Shown one piece after another: positions 43,301 to 51,947 of a stretch of 64,000 bases of DNA; within the stretch, counting starts at the first letter, position 1, and every line of letters starts with the position of its first letter. Source of the DNA: Ampelomyces quisqualis (lineage: Eukaryota; Ascomycota; Dothideomycetes; Pleosporales; Phaeosphaeriaceae). The notes below the pieces were generated by a model. The model saw nothing but the letters and a program-made list of their open reading frames with translations. It was not told the DNA's origin and searched no databases. A program made the position numbers and the translations under genes. Where the stretch lies: the NCBI GenBank assembly GCA_018398575.1, contig JAGTXZ010000010.1, positions 1,736,001 to 1,800,000 on the forward strand, written 5' to 3'.

Positions 43301-44922
43301 CCATGAAGCACTGTGAATGGCGCCGAAATCAGCAGCATCAATCTTGAGCCAACAAGGACCCATAATGTTCTTCCATAGCACAAACTGCTCGAACAGTGAA
43401 GTGTTTGTTCCAAAAACGTGCGAAAAGGTTTCTCCAGTCAGGTCGGATGATAACGGCATCTTATCGTAACCGTACAACAGCTTTATGTAATCTGCCTCCT
43501 TTGGGATGTTAGCAAGCTCAAAGGCGTACTTCCTTGTGCAAGGCTTGATCTTGTGCAAGTTAACGCGATGCTTGCTCATGATGTTGTCCAGCTCGTCAGA
43601 GACATCGCTAAGCTCAACTTCTTGATCAGTAGCCAATCCCCTAACATGGCGGTGTTCTCGAGGTAAGAAGAAGAGTTTTCGCATGATGTTGTCAACCTTG
43701 AGGAAGCAACTGGCATAACCGCCCGAAGTCTTGTCCTTGACCTTGCCAAAGAGGCACAAGCTGCCATTGACTTCTGTGTAATCGATCCAGAACATGCGGA
43801 GGCTACCGTCTTCCTCTAGGACGTCCTCTGGCTTCATTTTGCCTACACCAGTCGTTTTTGGGGCAGGACTACTCATGACGTTCAGTTTGTCTGTTACGTC
43901 GTTCCACGAAGACGCATTCAAAGAGGCTACCGAAGGCCCTACTGGGGAGGAGCTAGCTGGTGGTGGGTTGTCTGCTTTCCTGAGCTTAGCTATAGGGCGT
44001 TTGCCAGCTATATTGACGCTCGCTCCAGGCACACCAAGATGCCCCGTAGGTTGTGCTACCTCGAGGAGATCCTCATCTTCCTCCACTTTGACGGCCGGTT
44101 GTGATTTTCGCTCGACTGCCTTCGCAACGGGCGACGACTGAAGGGGAGGGTCGCTCATGGGAATATCGTCGTCGAACGTGGGCAAGCCATCGTCGTCACC
44201 GTAAGCAGTTGCTGCGGGCGGTGTGTCAGGCATGTATGCGTCCGAGTCGTTCATCTGTCGCTTGCTCGCGGCGATGCGGTTCTCGGAGATAGGAGGTGAC
44301 AAAATGCGCGTTTTTCGTCGTGCTTCAGTCTTGATAGCACGCATGCGAGGAGCCGGTCCGCGGTTGGTTGTATTGATTTCACCAAGCAGGTCTTCCATGA
44401 AGTCCTGGTCGGCAGCGGTTGCGACAGGCTGCACTTGTCAGCTTTGTCGGTTCCAAGTCATCCAGTGACCTAGCCTACCTTTGCTTTCGGGGCCTTCGCA
44501 GCTGTCTTTGCGCCGAAATACTTGCTGATTCCATTGTTGATTTTCTCTTGTTTCTCCTTGTCTTCCTCACGCTTCCGTTTGGCTACACGTGTTAGCTATG
44601 AACTGTGCGGGATATGGCTACCGGACATACCAGCTTTGCTCCTGGCCGGCCGGTCCTCTTCCTCCTCGCTATCGGTTGCGGCATAGCGGTACCGGCCCTG
44701 TCCGTCATCCCAATCCTCTCGGCCGTCATCCACGTATCCCTCGCCATTGTCGTCGACAATGAAGTCGTCTTGGTCTAACCGACCGCGGACTATCTTTTTG
44801 TATCCATCTTCGTCAACCTCATCGTACAATTGCTCTTCCTCGGCGACTTCGTATGTGGATAAGCGCGTCTTGCCAGCAGCGCGCAAAGCTCGCAGCTCTG
44901 CCAACTTTGCTGCGCGAGACAT
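40385..44922 (-). CDS. POL1: DNA polymerase alpha catalytic subunit
   Basis: Four exons (44922-44631, 44582-44479, 44428-41577, 41525-40385) give 1462 residues, near yeast Pol1 (1468). The B-family polymerase extends RNA primers from primase at replication origins and Okazaki fragments. The acidic N-terminus starts MSRAAKLAELRALRAAGKTR. The polymerase core has DFNSLYPSIIQEFNICF (near residue 855), [20 protein letters not shown] and YGDTDSVMI (near 989). The C-terminus carries the two zinc modules that bind the B subunit: CRGCTTTFPF ... CPNTSCGN and CDDPQCGNRS ... CLGPKGLAKDC. All introns keep phase. It is divergent from REX2 across a promoter with an MluI-box-like site. Confidence 0.96.
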
Positions 44923-45202
44923 TGTATATTATATGCTACAATACGTACAGGCAAGAAACGAACAAGAGAAAGTGTGGACAAGCTGCTAGTATGCTGTCAT
45001 GAGACTGTAGTGGGCCGGAGGGACGGCAGTGGGTGTGTCGTTCATCGCAGGAACGAGACGCGCTAGTGGACGCGTTTCGCGACTGCCTCAAAAGCACAGA
45101 CCAACCACTTTAACTTTACCCGCTCCACCAGCGCTTTCCCAATTAGTCCGCCTCAACCTGTCTCGTCTCACCACTCCGATCGTCTCCAACCTCAAATTCA
45201 AC
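44923..45202. promoter_or_regulatory. divergent POL1 / REX2 promoter with MCB and E2F-like sites
   Basis: 280 bp between start codons. ACGCGT, the MluI cell-cycle box bound by MBF, occurs at 45070-45075 and runs directly into TTTCGCGA (45075-45082), an E2F/SBF-like core. A variant GACGCGCTAG lies just before (45057-45066). Yeast POL1 is a classic MCB-driven G1/S gene, so the site probably times POL1 expression. Confidence 0.6.
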
Positions 45203-45817
45203 ATGGCCTCGGTGTCGAAAGCGCCGTTAGTATGGATAGACTGCGAGGTACCTGCATTGATATTATACTCTGTGTTTTGCTAATCCGTGCAGATGACCGG
45301 TCTTGACACCGCTAATGACACCATCATGTCTCTCGCGTGTTTTGTCACGGATGCCGACCTGAGTTTGCTTGATGAAGATGGGTATGAGGCTGTGATTCAC
45401 CATGATCAAGAACAACTTGATCGTATGGGCGAATGGTGCACCAAGCATCATGGGCAGTCTGGATTGACTCAAAGTTGTCTCGATTCATCATTAACTGCAG
45501 AGCAAGCCGCTGAAGGCTTGCTCGCGTATATCAAGAAATACGTGCCTGAGCGCCGCATAGGACTTCTGGCTGGTAACTCTGTTCATGCCGACAAATCTTT
45601 CCTTGTGAAGCAGCCGTACAACATCGTCACCGACCACCTGCATTATCGGATCCTAGACGTCAGCACCATCAAGGAAGCCGCGCGAAGATGGGCACCAAAG
45701 CAGATGTTACAAAAGATACCTAGGAAGCAGATGCTTCACGAAGCACGAGCTGATATTCTTGAGAGCATCGAGGAAGCGAGATTCTACCGCGAGATATTCT
45801 TCATGAAGACAGATTAA
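45203..45817 (+). CDS. REX2: oligoribonuclease (DEDD 3'-5' exonuclease)
   Basis: Exons 45203-45247 and 45293-45817 give 189 residues, the usual Orn/Rex2 length. It degrades RNA oligomers of 2-5 nt, in fungi chiefly in mitochondria. Catalytic acid motifs: WIDCEMTGLD (Asp13, Glu15), GNSVHADKSFL, and HYRILDVSTIKE with HEARADI carrying the conserved His and Asp. No long presequence is seen, so a cytosolic or nuclear pool is possible. The intron falls between the catalytic Glu15 and Met16. Confidence 0.95.
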
Positions 45818-47541
45818 AGTGTGCTGGTGGTAGCGTTCTGGCTTCACTTGATACGATCCACCGATACCGCCACGAGGCTTCGAGGCCTACGGTTGCCATC
45901 ATACAGCACGCTATCCAATCGAAGCAGGGTAGAGATGACAAGTTGGCGTCTGAAGATCTGACGAAGAGTAAGAGGCATTCGGCCACCGTCTTGCTACACA
46001 TTGCAATGGTGCTTCTCCGATGCCACCAGATACTCACACAAAGACAATTGACCATCGCTTGGTCTCTGTGCGTACCGATAATATACGCGTGGTTCACTGG
46101 ACTGGAAATACTTCAGGAAGTGTAGCTGGCTGCCGTAGTCTAATAATGCTTGTGTCAGTATGAGCACGACCAAACCATTCCGTGGTTCTCGACCAAACAA
46201 CCTTTCATTACAACTTTCTTACACACTACTTCAGCATGAGCATCATGGTATCACACTTGAAACCACCGCTGCCGTGCTGACTTGCCCTGCTTTGCAACGG
46301 AGCACCAAGTTGGAAAAGCAAAGGTGGATCTCGCGTGCGAGTCTGTCGATATTTTAGTCCGCCATGGTGATTTCTCTGAATTGCGGCACTTGGGCCCTCA
46401 CACCGGGAAAACAACGACAGGCATACTCGGTGCTCCCAACTGTCCTGATAACCTCTGTACTAAAGCACTTCTGGGCACACCCCCTGCGACGAGAACGAAA
46501 TGAGCGTGTCTTTTAGTCGCATGGTGTCGGCGAGTGGAGCGCGACGCGCGCACTTGTTGCAAATTTCTATCAATCGATACAACAACCTGTCCACAAGCGT
46601 AATGTTCATGATACAAGTGCTTGCCGTTAGTTAGCACAGAGCAATCCAAGGCGAAATGTGGAGGCACAGGGGAGAAGCTTTATTTGTTTATCCGAATATA
46701 GACCGCCGACCATGTGTGGTAAGGTCAAGAACGCTAGCGTAGCCTTACCGGTATGCAAGCTCCTCTGACCTTGCATCCTGCATCACGACCATCCAAACCC
46801 GCCCGTGAGCTATGAATAGTCGGTCGTGTTGTCGCCCGTTGTCATTCACGCAAAACCTTCAACCCCAGATTTGACTGCCATCTGAGTGCAGGTGCGACCC
46901 CCGTCTGCCTCGTCGATTCTCGAGGATTTGAACACTCACGATTTCGCGGGATAACAGACAATGCAAGTGTCACAAAACCGGCGGGCGCGAGTGACTGAAA
47001 CAGATGGCCGCAGCTCACTTCAAACGCCATTGGACCAGCTGCAGGGAGCAGACTCGTTTAACTAATCTATAATGCTGTGACGCTCGAGATGACAGCTGAG
47101 CACTAGATGTAAGCCACCAGGACGTGAGTCTGCATCTATATGTAGCTCATTTCCACTACCGGTTCAAGTCTCGACGAGCTCTTCAATACCAAGTTTCTGG
47201 GCATCGACCAAAAAAGTTAGCGCATGGCATTGTGAAAAGCCACAGCTGTGCGCTGTGTGGCAGTCGCCTGGCCGAAGGATTCGCTTGCAAGCTCACCACA
47301 TCGATGTGCCGTGTTCCGAGATGTTATGTTATTTAATGGCTCCCGGGCGTTCGAGACATGACTTAAAGTTCTCTCCACCCAGCGGTCACTACATTCGTGC
47401 CAAAAGTCTACGGTCGCTATCCACCATACCAACGATCCGAGTGCATTCAAACAAGACTTCGCACGCTTAGACACCTGCCTGCATCCAGCCAATCAAGACA
47501 CCGCCATCAGTTTCGCTTGAAATTCATTCTTATCGATTACC
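45818..47541. other. intergenic, no gene seen
   Basis: 1.7 kb with only short motif-free frames on both strands. No RNA gene found; a GGTTCAAGTC at 47161 resembles a tRNA T-loop but lacks a stem. Confidence 0.4.
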
Positions 47542-47898
47542 ATGACATCCATTGGCCCCCTCTCTTCTTCTGTCGTTGCAATCATTGCAGTAGGCGGAGT
47601 GGCGGTGCTGCTAGCTCTCATCACGATTACAGCATTCTGCTGCGACCTCCCAGCCCGCCTTCGCCGCAAAAAAGCCGACAAAAAAACTGGCAGAAAGAGC
47701 CACATGATGGAAGATCTCGACGTTGAGAAGAACGAGCCTACTGTATCGGTGACAGCAGTCGACAGCCAAGCCAGTCCGATCAGCAAGGGCAGCCATGGTA
47801 TACGAGCACCTTCGCCAGTGTGCACCTGCGAGCATCCCAAACCTCTTTCTCCTCATACGCATTCACCACGCCTGTCTTCCCACTTCAGAGAAGGATGA
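47542..47898 (+). CDS. small single-pass membrane protein, unknown
   Basis: Possible 118-residue protein. Residues about 8-33 form one hydrophobic helix (SSVVAIIAVGGVAVLLALIT) followed by CCDLPARLRRKKADKKTGRK, a strongly basic stop-transfer that would hold the rest in the cytosol. The tail is Ser/Pro-rich. No domain recognised. The frame is intron-free and the ATG sits in a plausible context (TTACCATGAC). Small size makes it uncertain. Confidence 0.5.
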   Translation: MTSIGPLSSSVVAIIAVGGVAVLLALITITAFCCDLPARLRRKKADKKTGRKSHMMEDLDVEKNEPTVSVTAVDSQASPISKGSHGIRAPSPVCTCEHPKPLSPHTHSPRLSSHFREG

Positions 47899-48600
47899 GC
47901 TATCATCACTGTCTGTTGAGTAGGGACAGAAAGGCGAACAGCACAGTACGGCAAGATCAATTATACCTGAATTGTGTTCATAGTACCAAGCATTTATGCC
48001 AAATTACGCATGTTGTACGACAGTACGGAGGTACGGAGAGACCTAGCAACAGATGTTGCGATACGCCCTGTCAGATTATGCGCCATCTGTATGAATTGAA
48101 TGGCAACATCAGGAGGTTAGCAACAAGGTCGGGATAAAAATCGCACCGCCATGGAGCACGGAAGCTGCAAATTGATCAGCACGGAATCACGAATGGACTT
48201 CAGTGGTTCACTTATGATTTCCGCCGCGCTTTCGGACCAAATTTCGAAGCGTCAAGCACGGTAACCGGACATAAGCCGTACTTAAGCATAACTGTTGGTC
48301 GTATTACAGGGGTTAGGACTTAGGAGATGGTCCGCACCAGGTATCTTGTCCGACCAGACCATGTGTAGACAGATATCTTCAGTTAATCCACTTACAAAGA
48401 AATGTCTGTCCAGTGACGCTGCTGCTGTCAGGCTTTAGCACAAGTGGGATGCTTGTGAAGCCATCGGTCCGTTGGGACACGTCATACGGTATGATTGGCT
48501 TTAGTCACAAGCACTAGCCGATCTACACAGCATCCCACTTATGTCAGCTTAGGGGGCCTGAAATAGTCTCGATGTAGGTGAATTCGAAGCCAGGTCGCCT
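47899..48600. other. intergenic left of inverted-repeat element
   Basis: No gene recognised. Contains a short repeated TACGG word (gtacgacagtacggaggtac near 48013). Confidence 0.4.
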
Positions 48601-48951
48601 TGTGTTACAGGGAGACATTATTGCCCACCCCCAAAAGCAGTATTACCCACCCCCCTAAGACACCGCCAAGGCTAAATCAGCCAACCATCTCAAGTAAATC
48701 TAGCCCCGCACTCACATTGCGTTAGCCCCGCACTCACATTATACTTCAACAGCACAAACGAGCACCTGTATGACAACTTTCTTAATTTTTTTTTACACTT
48801 ATGAAATTTGCATGATTGAAATACCTGTTCAGTTTACTATACACAGAAAAAATTTAGGTTTGCGGGCGGCTTTGAAGGGCTTCAAGACAGGGGCCAATGG
48901 GGTAGGTAATACTGCTTATTGGGGTGGGCAATAACGTTTCCCTGTGTAACA
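48601..48951. mobile_element. MITE-like element with about 50-bp terminal inverted repeats
   Basis: The left end (48601-48655) TTACAGGGAGACATTATTGC ... and the reverse complement of the right end (48899-48951) TTACACAGGGAAACGTTATT ... match over about 50 bp, including TTATTGCCCACCCC and AGCAGTATTAC. The element is about 350 bp, with an AT-rich centre (a run of ten T at about 48784) and no open frame. Inside, TAGCCCCGCACTCACATT occurs twice (48701 and 48723). Target-site duplication is unclear. No transposase: non-autonomous. Confidence 0.85.
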
Positions 48952-49167
48952 TGCAGGTGAGATGTCACTGCTTATTAGTCCGAGGTACGTTCCTACTTAC
49001 TCCTTGTTGTAAGGCGGACCAGTTCTCGGATGTATCAACGGACGTATTATATAAAGCCGCAAAGAATGGTTATCACGATTAGGATAACCAGCACTTCCTC
49101 TCGTCAGACTCCATTCTCATCAACATCCCTCTGAGAAATATCACATCAGTATCCAACACCTTCCATC

Positions 49168-50283
49168 ATGGCAGGCTTTACACCGTACAGCGAACAAAAG
49201 ACGCTTCACACGGATGCGCCTTATCGCTCGTCAACTCTCACACACCCAGGGAATTTGAAGAAAGCCCTAGCAGATGCCCAAGCCGATGCAAGCAAAACAC
49301 TTTTCGGCATTGCACATGGCATTCCAAGCACATTCGTAACGAAACTCATTGCTTCCCGAAAGCCCGACTTCATCTGGATTGATGTCGAGCATGGCATGTT
49401 CAGTAAGTAGTACAGTAAGATACACGTGAGACAAAGTACTGACGTCGTGCTTTCTGAAGACCGTCTGGAATTACACGAGTAAGTCACATGCCCAGTGCAG
49501 TCCAAGACGGAGACTGGATGAAATAGTCCCTAACGAGTTCTAGCGCTATTCACGCTGCCCAGCATCACTCCGAAGGACGATCCATGGTCATTGTCAGGAT
49601 TCCCAAGAACGACGAGCTGAGTCTGAGTACGGCACTTGACGCCGGCGCCGCGGGAATCGTGATCCCGCATTGCGAGAGTGCCGAGGAGGTTGAGAAGATC
49701 AAGAACGAGTCCTTCTTTGGTACGCACAGGTTATCTCGCTCTACGACATATCACTGATTGTATAGCACCCATCGGCCATCGGTCGTTCAGCCCCTGGATC
49801 TTCACACCGGGTCTCACAACGTCATTGTACCCAGATGACCCGTACAACATCAAGACATTCAACAATCACGTGTGTATCATCCCACAGATCGAGTCCCTGA
49901 AGGGTGTCGAGAATGTTGACGCCATCGCCGCGGTATCAGGCATTTCCGGCCTCATGTTTGGACCAGGTGATTATATGATCGATGCCGGCCTTGACATTTC
50001 AGGCGCGTTGTCAGGGACTCCGGATCCAAAGTTTCTCGATGCCATGGGCAAATTCGGTGCCGCGGCTGCGAAGAACAACCTGCCGATCTTTGGAGGTGCG
50101 ATGACGGTTGATCAGGTCCCGCAGCTAATCCAGAGTGGATACCGGGCTATAGCGGTACAGTTTGATGTGTGGGCTTTTACCAGGATGGTGGAGTCCTCGA
50201 TGGTGAGCGCGAGGGAGTTGGTGAAGCAATTTGAGGGAAATCCAAGTGGCAGCATACCGAGTGGGGAGGGCAAGCCGCAATAG
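49168..50283 (+). CDS. HpcH/HpaI-family aldolase
   Basis: Exons 49168-49402, 49460-49478, 49544-49719 and 49766-50283 give 315 residues. Class II, metal-dependent aldolase of the 2,4-dihydroxyhept-2-enedioate / 2-keto-3-deoxy sugar acid type, splitting a 2-oxo acid to pyruvate and an aldehyde. Blocks: TLFGIAHGIPSTFVTKLIAS, PDFIWIDVEHGMFNRLELHD, HSEGRSMVIVRIPKNDELSL, GAAGIVIPHCES, GLMFGPGDYMIDAG. The 19-nt second exon encodes RLELH and is needed to restore the block after EHGMFN. Substrate not predictable. Confidence 0.93.
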
Positions 50284-50313
50284 GCCGGTAGTGTTATGAA
50301 TATGTAGGACCGA

Positions 50314-50580
50314 ATGTTCGCAGGAATAATTTCACTGAAAGTGGTCAAAATATTGTGCGGTACTGCTGATTTTCTCTGGGCAGATGCCAGACGGCTGAGT
50401 GCAAGGTTTCGGCAGAAGGGGGCTGAAGGAGTTGTCGCAGGAAGTGCCGAGGCAACAGGATTCACGTTCATCGAGTACCCTGATATGATACATACATATC
50501 ATATATTGCCTTGCTGGTAAGGCGGAGAAGCCCGGAAGCAGGTTGTAGAGTTCATCAATAAGAATCTCGAGGGAGGATGA
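50314..50580 (+). pseudogene. 3' fragment of an alpha/beta hydrolase (fold-3)
   Basis: One frame reads VVKILCGTADFLWADARRLS, then FIEYPDMIHTYHILPCW, a TAA at about 50518, and continues in frame as GGEARKQVVEFINKNLEG to a TGA at 50578-50580. This matches the C-terminal end of hormone-sensitive-lipase-like hydrolases, where GTADFLWxDARRL holds the catalytic Asp region and YPDMIH the catalytic His. The nucleophile elbow and oxyanion motif are absent upstream (the aldolase lies there), so only a tail of about 85 codons remains. Confidence 0.78.
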
Positions 50581-50978
50581 GGTTTTGGATGGCATGACGT
50601 TGTGCCTAGAGAGCTGGGCGGCTTTGGGCACGGAAATCCTTTTCGACTGATGTCACAGATCGAATCGCAGACAAGGAAGGTTGGATGGTTGTAATGATGA
50701 GTCCAGTTAATACGGATATGGGTGGTCAGGTTTCATCAACCTCAAGGGCACGGGCCACCCAGCCTCAATCCCAACCACCAGATTTCCAGCCACCAACATG
50801 TACAAGCTCTCTCGTAGTCGATTCTTCGTGACACAAAACTGCCTTATACACTCAAGATCGCTGCCTGAAGATCCTTCTCCACAACAACCAATATTCCACT
50901 ACGATCTTGCATCGACGAACCGCTTTTAGCGCAGAAGACCATCGCTGAACTTGGGTCCTTTCCTTGGACTTTGCAATC
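50581..50978. other. intergenic
   Basis: Promoter space for the secreted Ser/Thr-rich gene. No other feature seen. Confidence 0.4.
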
Positions 50979-51509
50979 ATGCTGTTCGGAATCCAACACA
51001 TGGCCGTTGTCGCCAGTCTCGCACTGCTCTGCGACGCTTTGCCGTTCGACACCCCTCGCCAACTCGCACCACGGCAAAAGAACTACTCGGTCATCAACGT
51101 GGACGGCGGATCAACCGAAACGGGAGACGCGACGATTGTGATCAAGCCAACCAAGACCGTGGAAGTCGTCAAGCCAGGCCCGACCATGACCCAAGAGGTC
51201 ACTACGACTGTCTTCACCATTCAGAGCACAAGCAGCACAAGGCCGTCGGCCACATCAACGGCTGCTAGCAGCAAATCGACACCAGTGGAGACGCCCAAGC
51301 CCAAGCCAATTCTGGTCACGGTGACTGTCCCCAAAGACGACGGACCAACCGAGTACGAGTACTACGACGATGGGCTTTGGCATACGTACTATCGCGTCAA
51401 GTCGTTCGAGGCGGCTGTTGCGACGCCTGGTTCCTCCTCGGCTTCGAGTACTGTGAGCGAGGCAGCTTTCGTGACTTCAGCGCCATGGTCCAACCCGACC
51501 AGCATGTGA
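50979..51509 (+). CDS. secreted Ser/Thr-rich protein, unknown
   Basis: A frame of 176 residues from Met at 50979 (or five residues longer). The signal peptide MLFGIQHMAVVASLALLCDA is followed by PRQLAPRQK, possibly a Kex2-like propeptide end. The mature part is rich in Thr, Ser and Val (TTTVFTIQSTSSTRPSATST) and ends with YEYYDDGLWHTYYRVKS. It resembles O-glycosylated wall-associated proteins, but I see no GPI site and no domain. Single exon, low complexity. Confidence 0.65.
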   Translation: MLFGIQHMAVVASLALLCDALPFDTPRQLAPRQKNYSVINVDGGSTETGDATIVIKPTKTVEVVKPGPTMTQEVTTTVFTIQSTSSTRPSATSTAASSKSTPVETPKPKPILVTVTVPKDDGPTEYEYYDDGLWHTYYRVKSFEAAVATPGSSSASSTVSEAAFVTSAPWSNPTSM

Positions 51510-51947
51510 AGCTAGGCAGGTCAACAGGCGGGAGTGATGACGACCAGCTCTTTCTTGGAAATTTTCGGGCTTGGGAACGGGTAGTTGACTCGGAGTTTGG
51601 GTTGCGCAAGCAATAGACTGGGGACACATTCACGGCATGGCGACGGTGTAGGATGCATTGGGAGGGAGTTCTGAGGTCAGTGGGTATAGAACACATGCAC
51701 GAGGTAGATGTAACTATGATACGAATAATGTAATGAATCTTCAAATAATGAATGAGAAGCAGGTGGGTGGCTGATGACGCAGCCCGGTAGAGATGGACAT
51801 GGAAGCTCCCGAACTCCCATCCCTGCTCCTTGGCGAGCCGTTGACATGGCGCGAACACCACCCAAGCACCGGTAGCTGTCAGCGGTGCCTGAACATCGAC
51901 AGCTCTCGAGTCGCCACAGCCCCGGACCCCCCGCGCTCTGCAACACC
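51510..51947. other. intergenic before VPS35
   Basis: No gene recognised; holds the VPS35 promoter and leader. Confidence 0.4.

Noticed and set aside
47161..47170. GGTTCAAGTC, a tRNA T-loop-like word
   Set aside because: Flanking bases do not form a T stem and no A/B box spacing or acceptor stem could be built.
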